Source: Streptomyces sp. CA-210063
GTDB lineage: Bacteria; Actinomycetota; Actinomycetes; Streptomycetales; Streptomycetaceae
Reading direction: 5' to 3'
NCBI RefSeq assembly: GCF_024612015.1
Contig: NZ_CP102512.1
Location: forward strand, 2,418,001 to 2,482,000
Length of the DNA: 64,000 nt
Of this stretch, positions 8,829 through 16,027 are shown in pieces. The first letter of the stretch is position 1; every line of letters begins with the position of its first letter. The notes below the pieces were generated by a model. It saw nothing but the letters and a program-made list of their open reading frames with translations, made no database searches and was not told the origin of the DNA. The position numbers and the translations under genes were made by a program.

Positions 8829-9242
8829 CTACTGGGCGCGGGTGCGGCGGCCGTTGTACTGCTGGTCGGTGACCGGCTCGGCCCAAGTGGTCTCGGAGGT
8901 GCCGTCGCCTGTGCCCTCCCACAGGGCGATGTGCTCCATGAACCGGTCGGGGGCGGCGCCGTGCCAGTGTTCCTCGTTCGGCGGGCAGCCCACGGTCTCC
9001 CCGGGGTGGGCCTCGAAGACGGTGCCGTCCCGCGTGCCGATCAGGGCGATCCCGGAAACGACGTGCAGGGTCTGGCCCAGGGCGTGGGAGTGCCAGTGGG
9101 TGCGGGCGCCCGGCGAGAAGCGGACCAGGTTGGCGCGCATCCTCGACGGTTCCTGGCCGGCCACGATGACGTCCCACCACACGTCGCCGGTGAACCAGTC
9201 CGCCGGGGCCTTGCTGCTGGGCTGCTGCTTGATGAATTCCAT
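8829..9242 (-). CDS. Cupin-domain protein
   Basis: Small single-domain cupin of 137 residues. The metal-site motifs are visible: HWHSHALGQTLHVVSG (cupin motif 1, with the His-x-His and later His) and PNEEHWHGAAP (motif 2). The YNGRR-like end is typical of the (R)-mandelonitrile-lyase-like/carboxymuconolactone-associated cupins that often sit next to SDR enzymes. It lies 36 bases downstream of the SDR at 9279-10046 and is probably the last gene of the MFS-SDR-cupin unit. Substrate unknown; enzymatic or ligand-binding roles are both possible. Confidence 0.85.
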   Translation of the reverse strand: MEFIKQQPSSKAPADWFTGDVWWDVIVAGQEPSRMRANLVRFSPGARTHWHSHALGQTLHVVSGIALIGTRDGTVFEAHPGETVGCPPNEEHWHGAAPDRFMEHIALWEGTGDGTSETTWAEPVTDQQYNGRRTRAQ

Positions 9243-9278
9243 GGTGTCTCTCAGCTCTCCTTCATGTGTGGGCTGTCT

Positions 9279-10046
9279 TCAGCGGGCGACGTAGCCACCG
9301 TCCACGGGGAGGGCGACACCGACGACGAAACCCGCCCCGGGGCTGCACAGCCACAGGACCGCCTGGGCGATCTCCTCAGCCGTGCCGAGCCGGTTGATGG
9401 GCTGGCCGGCCTCGGCCTCGGCGCGGTCGAGTTCCCCCTTGGCGATCATGTCGCTGACCATGGGGGTGTCGATGGTGCCGGGGCAGACGGCGTTGATCCG
9501 GATGCCCCGCGGGGCGTATTCGAGTGCCGCGCTGCTCGTGAGGCCGATGACCCCGTGCTTGGAGGCATGGTAAGAGGCGCGGCCGGGGAGGCCGACCAGG
9601 CCGCCGAGGGACGAGCAGTTGACGATCGCGCCGCTGCCCTGGGCGCGCATGTGCCGCAGCTCGTGCTTCATGCAGGCCCAGACGCCACGGAGGTTGATGG
9701 CGTTGACGCGGTCGAAGCGTTCGGCGGGTTCGTCGGCGGCGTCGCTGGGCGGGATCTGGATGCCGGCGTTGTTGTAGGCCATGTCGAGGCGGCCGAAGGT
9801 CTCCACGGTGCGGTCGACGACGGCGGCGACCTGCTCCTCGTCGCTGACGTCGCAGGTGACAGCGAGAACTTGGTGGCCGGCGTCGGTGAGTTCCTTCGCG
9901 GCTGTGTTCAGGGCCGCTTCGTCGATGTCGGTGAGGGCGACGGCGGCTCCGGAGGCGGCGAACGCGCGGGCGGTCGCCAGGCCCATACCGGCGCCGGCCC
10001 CGGTGACAAGAGCGACCTGGCCGTGGAAGTCGTATGTGGGATGCAC
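9279..10046 (-). CDS. SDR family oxidoreductase
   Basis: Classical short-chain dehydrogenase of 255 residues. It has the cofactor motif TGAGAGMG, NNAG (residues about 92-95), the catalytic Ser in NCSSLGG and the YHASK Tyr-Lys pair. The acidic residue after beta-strand 2 (LTDID) suggests NAD rather than NADP. The protein ends VDGGYVAR, normal for the family. It sits between the deleted SDR and the cupin on the same strand. The substrate is not predictable; a role in the same redox or detoxification route as the cupin is inferred from position. Confidence 0.9.
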   Translation of the reverse strand: MHPTYDFHGQVALVTGAGAGMGLATARAFAASGAAVALTDIDEAALNTAAKELTDAGHQVLAVTCDVSDEEQVAAVVDRTVETFGRLDMAYNNAGIQIPPSDAADEPAERFDRVNAINLRGVWACMKHELRHMRAQGSGAIVNCSSLGGLVGLPGRASYHASKHGVIGLTSSAALEYAPRGIRINAVCPGTIDTPMVSDMIAKGELDRAEAEAGQPINRLGTAEEIAQAVLWLCSPGAGFVVGVALPVDGGYVAR

Positions 10047-10138
10047 GGTGTCCCTTCAGGTGGGGAGATGTGTCGGCACGACTGATGTCAGGGGTGCCTG
10101 GATGAACTGCTGCGGCACGACGCCGTGCCGCGACGCCG

Positions 10139-10402
10139 TCAGACGCTCCGGCCGCCGTCGACGACCAGGGCGTGGCCGGTGGCCAAGGAGGCGGCGTCCG
10201 AGCGTGCGAGGGCCAGGGCCTGTCCGCCCGCTTCCTCGATGAGCCGTGCGGTCTTTCGGGGGCCGTCCGGGGACAGGTCGGCCAGGGCGACGCGGGCGCC
10301 CGCGCGGGCGAAGACGACGGCGGTGGTGGTGCGGCCGATGCCGGAGCCGGCTCCGGTCACGGCGGCCACCTTCCCGGTGAAGCCCGCGCTGCTCACCGTC
10401 AT
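10139..10402 (-). pseudogene. Internally deleted SDR remnant
   Basis: The 87-codon frame starts like a normal SDR (GKVAAVTGAGSGIGRTT, ARVALADL) but after about residue 65 (GGQALALA) jumps straight to the end of the family fold (SLATGHALVVDGGRSV). Roughly 160 residues, including the NNAG motif, catalytic Ser and YxxxK, are missing, while the reading frame is kept. No catalytic activity is expected. It lies between the MFS gene and the intact SDR. Confidence 0.8.
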
Positions 10403-10418
10403 CCGCGGAGTCCCCCTG

Positions 10419-10458
10419 TACGCCGGTACGCCGGTACGCCGGTACGCCGGTACGTCGG
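10419..10458. repeat. 8-bp tandem repeat
   Basis: TACGCCGG is repeated four times exactly (10419-10450) followed by one variant copy, TACGTCGG. It occupies the gap between the MFS gene and the deleted SDR, where it would be transcribed as a leader. Confidence 0.9.
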
Positions 10459-10492
10459 CTTCGTGTCGGCAGTACGCGGATCCAGGCTTGAG

Positions 10493-11752
10493 TCAGTGTT
10501 GCGACGGCACCTGCGTCGCCGGTTCGTCGCGTCGCCGTTGCGTGGGAGCGCTGCTCCGGGCCACGATCCGGCCCTGGCTGGAAGAGTCGTGGACGGCGAG
10601 TGCGATCAGGGGCAGCAGCGTGAGGGTGGCGATGACGGTGCCCACCAGGGGCGGTCCCGTCAGGCCGAGTGAGGACTCCAGGGCCGTACCCGCGAGCGCC
10701 GATCCGGCGGCGATGCCGATGTTGAAGGCGGACGTGGTCAGCGCCGAGGTGAGGGTGGGGGCATCGCCCGCGAAGCGCATGGCGAGGGCGGTGACCACCG
10801 GGTTGACCGTGAAGCCGGTCAGGCCCATGAGGAAGACGAGGAGGGTGGCCGTCACCGGGTTGCCGGACAGCGGGATCATCAGGAGCAGGACCAGGGCGGT
10901 GGCCGCGGCGGCCGTGATGGTGGTGACCATCGGCCGTCGGTCGCCCAGGCGGCCTCCGGTGGTGGTGCCGCCCAGCGCGCCGACGCCGAAGGCGATGAGG
11001 ACGAGCGGTACGGCCCCTGCGGGGATGCCCGCGCGGTCGGTCAGCAGCGGTGCGACATAGGTGTACGTCGCCAGGACGCCGCCCATGATCAGCATGGCGG
11101 CGCCGAGCGCCAGCCACAGCCGGCCCTGGCGCAGAGCCCGGACCTCGTCCCGGATGGACACCTCGACGTGCTGCTCCTGGGCCGGGATGAAGCGGCCGAT
11201 GAACACGGCGGCGAGCCCGGAGAGGACGGCCAGGGCCCAGAAGGGGCCGCGCCAGCCCGTGAACTGGCCGGCGAAGGAGCCGATCGGCACGCCGACGACG
11301 TTGGCCAGGGTCAGACCGCCGATCATGACGCCCGTGGCGCGGGTGGCGTTGTGCCGGCCTGCGGCGGCGGTGGCGACGACGAAGCCGACGGACCAGAACG
11401 CTCCGGTGGCCAGGGCCGTGACGACGCGGGCGATGAGGACGATCGTGAAGGACGTGCTGAGGGCGGCGACGAGATGTCCGAGGCAGAACACGGACAGGGC
11501 CAGGATCAGCGTCCGGCGTTGAGGAAGGCGCAGGGTCGCCATGGCCATGGTCGGCGCGCCGACGATCATGCCGATGGCGAAGGCGGTGATCAGGAGGCCG
11601 GCGTGGGAGACGCTGACGCCGAGGTCACCGGCCAGCTCCGGCAGCAGGCCGGCGACGACGAACTCGGTGGTCCCCATCAGGAACGTGCCTGCGGCGAGCA
11701 CCCAGACGACGAAGGGCAGCTTGCCGGGGGTGGTCCCGGATGCGGAAGGCAT
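10493..11752 (-). CDS. MFS transporter, DHA1 efflux type (second copy)
   Basis: Membrane exporter of 419 residues with about 12 helices, opening KLPFVVWVLAAGTFLMGTTE. It is clearly paralogous to the pump at 5514. I chose ATG 11752 because AAGGAGAG lies about 10 bases upstream; longer in-frame starts are possible but run through the leader. The palindrome at 11873-11890 lies 121-138 bases upstream. It is likely the first gene of a unit with the SDR and cupin downstream. The C-terminal tail is charged and not conserved. Confidence 0.88.
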   Translation of the reverse strand: MPSASGTTPGKLPFVVWVLAAGTFLMGTTEFVVAGLLPELAGDLGVSVSHAGLLITAFAIGMIVGAPTMAMATLRLPQRRTLILALSVFCLGHLVAALSTSFTIVLIARVVTALATGAFWSVGFVVATAAAGRHNATRATGVMIGGLTLANVVGVPIGSFAGQFTGWRGPFWALAVLSGLAAVFIGRFIPAQEQHVEVSIRDEVRALRQGRLWLALGAAMLIMGGVLATYTYVAPLLTDRAGIPAGAVPLVLIAFGVGALGGTTTGGRLGDRRPMVTTITAAAATALVLLLMIPLSGNPVTATLLVFLMGLTGFTVNPVVTALAMRFAGDAPTLTSALTTSAFNIGIAAGSALAGTALESSLGLTGPPLVGTVIATLTLLPLIALAVHDSSSQGRIVARSSAPTQRRRDEPATQVPSQH

Positions 11753-11872
11753 ACGTGTGGTCTCTCCTTGCGTGGCTTTCGGCGGATCGAGGTGGTGGCT
11801 GAGGCCGTCACGGCGGGCTGAGGACGGCGCGGCCACGTCGTCGACGGTTCCATGCGGCGAACCGGACGAAAA

Positions 11873-11890
11873 GGGGAGGATCTCCTCCCC
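11873..11890. promoter_or_regulatory. Perfect-arm palindrome, operator-like copy 4
   Basis: GGGGAGGATCTCCTCCCC has two 8-base arms around a TC centre. It lies between the lipoprotein gene and the MFS gene on the minus strand and matches the arms at 5410 and 8648. Confidence 0.65.
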
Positions 11891-11920
11891 CCTTCTTGCA
11901 GGGGCGAGCGGTGGTGCGGG

Positions 11921-12442
11921 TCAGGGCGCGGCTTCGATGGTGATCTCGTCGGCGGTGGCGAGCTGCTCGGTGCCGCCGTCGGCCATGTGTCCGAGGATGA
12001 CCAGACCGGTCGCGTAGGGGGCGTCGCGGTAGTAGGTGGCGAGCTGGTTCCAGGGGGCGTAGTACGCCAGGTCACCGACCTGGGGGTCGGCGCCTTCCGG
12101 AGCGTCGGAGGTGGACAGCTTGCGCGGCAGGTCGGCGACCTTCTCGGCCTGGTTGAGGTCGCGCAGGGAGAGGGTCAGGGGGAGCTGGGCGGCGAAGTCG
12201 CGGGCGGTGGGGCTGTCGTTCAGGGTCGCGGCGATGTGATGGCCGTCGAGGGTGAGCCGGATGTTCATCGCGGTTGTCCTGCCGGTCGGTGTCGTGGCTG
12301 CCGGGGCCGTCGAAGCCCGCGGCGACGCGGGCTCGGAGGAAGAGGAGGAGGGTGGGGAATCGTCGGCGCAGGCGGTCATGACCAGCAGCAGGACGGCGGC
12401 CGGGACCACGCGGGCGAGAGCGCGAAGGCGGGCGGGGTTCAT
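11921..12442 (-). CDS. Lipoprotein with cyclophilin-like fold
   Basis: Exported 173-residue lipoprotein. The N-terminus is a lipoprotein signal peptide (VVPAAVLLLVMTAC; Cys about residue 25), followed by a Ser/Pro/Ala/Thr-rich linker. The domain from about residue 59 (MNIRLTLDGHHIAATLNDS, AAQLPLTLSL, GDLAYYAPWNQLATYYRD) matches the small cyclophilin-like proteins seen with redox enzymes in many bacteria. It lies 15 bases downstream of the SDR at 12458, so it is in the ADH-SDR-lipoprotein unit. The molecular role is unknown; prolyl-isomerase activity should not be assumed. Confidence 0.82.
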   Translation of the reverse strand: MNPARLRALARVVPAAVLLLVMTACADDSPPSSSSSEPASPRASTAPAATTPTGRTTAMNIRLTLDGHHIAATLNDSPTARDFAAQLPLTLSLRDLNQAEKVADLPRKLSTSDAPEGADPQVGDLAYYAPWNQLATYYRDAPYATGLVILGHMADGGTEQLATADEITIEAAP

Positions 12443-12457
12443 GGCGTCGTCCCGTGG

Positions 12458-13123
12458 CTAGTCGGGCAGGGGCTCGGCGTAGTGGCGGAAGCCGTCCCGC
12501 TTGACGTGGATGTCGTACAGGCGCTCGGCCAGCACGTCGGGGCTGCTGTTCTCGGCGTCGGGCCTGATGGCTCCGGGGATGATCAGCTGGGCGGCGTGGA
12601 TGTTCTCCGGGGCGAGGGCGTCGTGCAGCATGCGGGCGTAGGCGCTCTCGGCGGCGAAGGCGACGGAGGTGCCGGCGACGTTCGGGTTGGGGCGTACGGC
12701 ACTGGAGCCGTTGACGAACAGCACGGTGCCGCGGCCCAGTTCCCGCATGCCGGGCAGGACGGCGTGCACGCCGGCGACGGGGCCCTTGACGGAGAAGGCG
12801 AGCGGGGCGTCGAGGTCGTCGGCGCTCGTGTCCAGGACCGGCTTCATGAAGTCGGCGCGGGGCACGGGGCTGTACTGGAGGATCTCGATGGGCCCCAGGT
12901 CGGCCGCAGCCGCGTACAGGGCCGCGGTCAGGGACTCGATGTCGAGGACGTCGGCCGTGTAGCCGCGCGCCTGGATGTCGTCACGGGCGAGAGTGGCGGT
13001 CAGGCCGTCCAGCTTCTCCGCGTCGCGGGCGATGAGGGCGACGGTGTGGCCGGCGGCTCCGAAGCGGCGGGCGGTGGCAAGCCCGAGACCGGGTCCGGCA
13101 CCGACGAGGGCGAAGGTCGTCAT
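12458..13123 (-). CDS. SDR family NAD(P)-dependent oxidoreductase (atypical)
   Basis: Rossmann-fold protein of 221 residues starting MTTFALVGAGPGLGLATARRFG. ATG 13123 has AAGGACTGACC in front. The glycine motif is GAGPGLG, and the basic patch IARDAEKLDG follows strand 2. The usual YxxxK is not clear: the matching stretch reads AFAAESAYARMLHDAL, which has a Tyr but no Lys four residues later, so it may not be a standard dehydrogenase. It sits downstream of the ADH and upstream of the cyclophilin-like lipoprotein. Confidence 0.82.
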   Translation of the reverse strand: MTTFALVGAGPGLGLATARRFGAAGHTVALIARDAEKLDGLTATLARDDIQARGYTADVLDIESLTAALYAAAADLGPIEILQYSPVPRADFMKPVLDTSADDLDAPLAFSVKGPVAGVHAVLPGMRELGRGTVLFVNGSSAVRPNPNVAGTSVAFAAESAYARMLHDALAPENIHAAQLIIPGAIRPDAENSSPDVLAERLYDIHVKRDGFRHYAEPLPD

Positions 13124-13207
13124 GGTCAGTCCTTGGGTGAGCGGGGGTGGTTGCCGGTCCTGTGGCCGCACCGCCTGGGTGCGGCCCCGGTGTGGACGCG
13201 TCTGCGC

Positions 13208-14224
13208 TCAGGGCTTGAGCAGGGCCTTGACGGCGCGGCGCTCGTCCATCGCCCGGTAACCCTCGGCGACCTGGTCCAGGGGGAGGCTGAGGTCGAAGAC
13301 CTTGCCCGGGTTGATGCAGCCGGTCAGGACGCGGTCGATCAGGTCGGGCAGGTAGCGGCGCACGGGTGCGGGACCGCCGCGCAGGCCGACCTGGGAGAAG
13401 AACAGCTCCTGGCCGTCGACCGCCACCTCGTGCGGGACACCGACGAAGCCGACGTTGCCTCCGGGGCGGGCGGAGTGCAGGGCCTGTCGCATGGCCTCAG
13501 GGGTGCCGACGCACTCCAGTACGGAGTCGGCGCCGATGCCGCCGGTGAGGTCCTTGACGCGGGCGATGCCTTCGTCGCCGCGTTCGGTGACGATGTCGGT
13601 GGCGCCGAATTCGAGGGCGAGCTGCTGCCGGGAATCGTGCCGGGACATGGCGATGATCCGCTCCGCACCCAGTTCCTTCGCGGCGATGACACCGCACAGG
13701 CCGACCGCGCCGTCGCCGACCACTACGGCCGTCGAGCCGGGCTTCACCTCGGCGGCGAGGGCGGCGTACCAGGCGGTGCCCATCACATCGGACACGGCGA
13801 GCAGGCTGGGCACCATCTCGGCATGCGGGTGCTCGTCGGTGGCGACCAGGGTGCCGTGGGCGTTGGGGATGCGCACGTAGTCGGCCTGGCAGGTGCTCAT
13901 GAACTCGCGGTTCAGACAGGAGGACTGCCAGCCGTTGCGGCAGTTCGCGCAGGTGTTGTCCGAGGTGGCGAACGACCCGACCACGAACTGGCCCGGCCTG
14001 ACGTTGGTGACCTCGCTGCCCACCTCCTCGACGATGCCGACGTACTCGTGCCCCATCGGGTGCGGGTCGCCGACTGGCTCGAGACCGCGATACGGCCACA
14101 GGTCCGAGCCGCACACGCAGGTGGCGACCGTACGGATCACCGCGTCGGTCGGCTCAGTGATCTCCGGGTCGTCGAGGTTCTCGAAGCGCACGTCGCCAGG
14201 GGCGTGGATGACTGCTCCGCGCAT
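13208..14224 (-). CDS. Zinc-dependent alcohol dehydrogenase (MDR superfamily)
   Basis: Cytoplasmic alcohol/aldehyde dehydrogenase of 338 residues. Catalytic zinc ligands are visible in CVCGSDLWPYRG and MGHEYVGIVEEVG. The structural zinc site is altered: CANCRNGWQSSCLN keeps three cysteines, fewer than the usual four. The NAD(P) site is VVVGDGAVGLCG. The operator-like element at 14313-14374 lies about 90-150 bases upstream. It is the first gene of a minus-strand set with an SDR and a lipoprotein. Substrate unknown. Confidence 0.9.
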   Translation of the reverse strand: MRGAVIHAPGDVRFENLDDPEITEPTDAVIRTVATCVCGSDLWPYRGLEPVGDPHPMGHEYVGIVEEVGSEVTNVRPGQFVVGSFATSDNTCANCRNGWQSSCLNREFMSTCQADYVRIPNAHGTLVATDEHPHAEMVPSLLAVSDVMGTAWYAALAAEVKPGSTAVVVGDGAVGLCGVIAAKELGAERIIAMSRHDSRQQLALEFGATDIVTERGDEGIARVKDLTGGIGADSVLECVGTPEAMRQALHSARPGGNVGFVGVPHEVAVDGQELFFSQVGLRGGPAPVRRYLPDLIDRVLTGCINPGKVFDLSLPLDQVAEGYRAMDERRAVKALLKP

Positions 14225-14312
14225 GGGGTGCTCCCTTCAGTGCGGGGTCTGTGGGCCGCAGCCGTGGTGAGGAACGGCTGCTCACGGTCGAGACTCACAC
14301 GCGAGGACAGGC

Positions 14313-14374
14313 GCGAAAAGCGGAGAGAAGTATCCCGGGAGAGGAACATCCGGGGAGGAAACTCTCCCCCCTTA
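14313..14374 (-). promoter_or_regulatory. Operator-like element, copy 5 (three units with 16-bp spacing)
   Basis: On the plus strand three units read GGAGAGAAGTATCC (ends 14335), GGGAGAGGAACATCC (ends 14351) and GGGGAGGAAACTCTCC (ends 14367), exactly 16 bases apart. Read on the minus strand the whole block matches copy 1 at 4255 base for base over most of its length. It faces the ADH start at 14224. Confidence 0.65.
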
Positions 14375-14410
14375 CGCGGGTGCGATCGGTGTCATGCTGG
14401 GCAGCCACGG

Positions 14411-14926
14411 TCAGACCACGAGCCGCTGCACATCCGTCAGGCCGCGCTCACCGGTGCGGTGTTCCGCCGGAAGGATGTACGTGCGCAGGCGGCCGCGCCG
14501 CCGTCGCGGACCGGGTTGTCGCCGACCATGAGGGTGGCGCGCGGGTCCGCGCCGAGGTCGGCGCAGGCTTTGAGGAACAGCTGCGGGTCGGGCTTCTCGC
14601 GGCCCTGCTCGTAGGAGATCACGCAGGTGTCGATCAAGGCGTCCAGCCCGTGGTGGGCGAGGTGGGTGCGCAGGTCCCAGGCGAAGTCGCTGACGATGGC
14701 GACGCGCAGCCCGCGCTGGTGCAGGGCACGCAGGACCGGTTCGGTGTCGGGATAGGGAACCCAGGCGTCCGGAGCGGTGAGCTCCCGGTAGGCCGCCTCC
14801 TCCGCGCCGCGCAGAAAGTCCACTTGCCCCCCACCATCCCCACATGGCGCGGCGGTGCTGTGCGGAAGAGAGATCACGGCCTTCCTGCAGGGCTGCGACG
14901 GAGGGCAGCCGGAGGGCGGCGCGCAC
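14411..14926 (-). pseudogene. HAD-family hydrolase, 5'-truncated and frameshifted twice
   Basis: The core is clear: RELTAPDAWVPYPDTEPVL, RVAIVSDFAWDLRTHLA, EKPDPQLFLKA and VGDNPVRDGGAA are HAD motifs II to IV. Reading it needs two frame changes: the upstream part (GRDLSSAQHRRAMW) and the end (RTYILPAEHRTGERGLTDVQ) are in one frame, the middle in another. Motif I with the nucleophile Asp (DxDGT) is absent, so the 5' end is gone as well. Not expected to be functional. Confidence 0.72.
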
Positions 14927-14969
14927 CTGGTCGGAGTCCGCTCGTCTCCGGGGCGGCCGAGGGCCCCTG

Positions 14970-15502
14970 TCATCGGTCGTAGGCGAGGCGGGCCAGGCGC
15001 GGGACCGGGCCGAAGGCTCCGGCGTGGAAGTCGGTGAACGCCTTCGTGATCTCGACCTTGGTGTTCATCACGAACGGGCCACCGAGGGCGACCGGTTCAC
15101 GCAACGGCGTACCGCTGTAGACCATCACGCGGGCGCGCTGCTCGGGGTCGACGGCCGCGAGACGCAGTGACGTGGTCGCCGTACCGCCCGCTTCGGCGGG
15201 GACGGGGTCGGACCAGCCGGTCTGTCCGGCGTGCAGTTCCCGGCCGCCGACCAGCAGGCGCCCGTTCATGACGTGCGCGAACAGGCGGTGTCCGGCGGGG
15301 ACTTGGAGGTCGTAGGAGGAGCCGGGGTCGAGCGTGGCGACCAGGCCCTGCACCGGGTGATGGGTCCTGGCCGCACCCGTGACGCCGTCGACGGTGCCCG
15401 CATGGACGTCGACGCTGACGCCCGGCGCGTGCACGCGGGCCATGGCGGCCCGGGTGAGGTCCTGGTAGCGCGAGGGCGTCAGCTTCTTCTCGGCGGGCAC
15501 GA
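14970..15502 (-). pseudogene. Pirin family protein, N-terminal half deleted
   Basis: The C-terminal part of pirin is well preserved, from AEKKLTPSRYQDLTRA through SSYDLQVPAGHRLFAHVMNG to PREPVALGGPFVMNT-like and ITKAFTDFHAG. The first cupin domain with the metal ligands is missing. Upstream of about 15502 the frame runs only through the antisense of the MarR gene. About 110-130 residues are therefore lost from the 5' end. The exact junction is where the + strand passes from TTCTTCTCGGCGGGCAC into GACCGAGGAACAACAG. Confidence 0.78.
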
Positions 15503-15987
15503 CCGAGGAACAACAGGCATGGCGCGGGCTGATCAACCTGACCGCGCAGCTCCAGTGCGCACTGGGCCGGCAGCTCCAGGACGAGCACGGCATCTCCCTC
15601 GCCGACTACGAAGTGCTCGCCCGCCTCCACGACACCCCCGACCACCGGCTGCGCGCCCGCGATCTCGGCGCCTCCCTGGCCTGGGAACAGAGCCGTCTGT
15701 CCCACCAGCTCGCCCGGATGCAGCGGCGGGGCCTGGTCGAACGGGAGGAGTGCGAGACCGACCGCCGCGGCGCCACCTTCCGTCTCACGCCCACCGGCCG
15801 GACCGCTATCGTGCGGGCCGCCCCCAGCCACGTCGAAGCAGTCCGCAGACTCGTCTTCGACGCCCTCTCACCACAGCAGGTCACCCAGCTGGCCGAGGTC
15901 ACCGACGGCCTCCTCGCCCACCTTCGGGACACTCTCCGGGCGGGCGGGGAGAGCGCCCCGCCGAAGGTCACAAACCACCGAAGCTGA
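15499..15987 (+). pseudogene. MarR-family regulator, start lost
   Basis: From about 15499 the frame reads TTEEQQAWRGLINLTAQLQ, then the winged helix (LADYEVLARLHD, AWEQSRLSHQLARMQRRGLV, RLTPTGR) and a C-terminal helix, so the domain is nearly complete. But no ATG or GTG lies in frame between the stop at 15466 and GTG 15613, which is inside the domain. The missing first codons and promoter were removed together with the pirin 5' half. A CTG start or a fusion transcript cannot be excluded. Confidence 0.7.
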
Positions 15988-16027
15988 CGCGCGGGGTGGC
16001 TGCGCGGGTCCACCGCCGGTGCGGCGT

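Noticed and set aside
11852..14614. A 920-codon open frame on the plus strand across five minus-strand genes
   Set aside because: It is antisense to genes with clear domains and reads as low-complexity Gly/Val/Asp; long antisense frames are normal in high-GC DNA.
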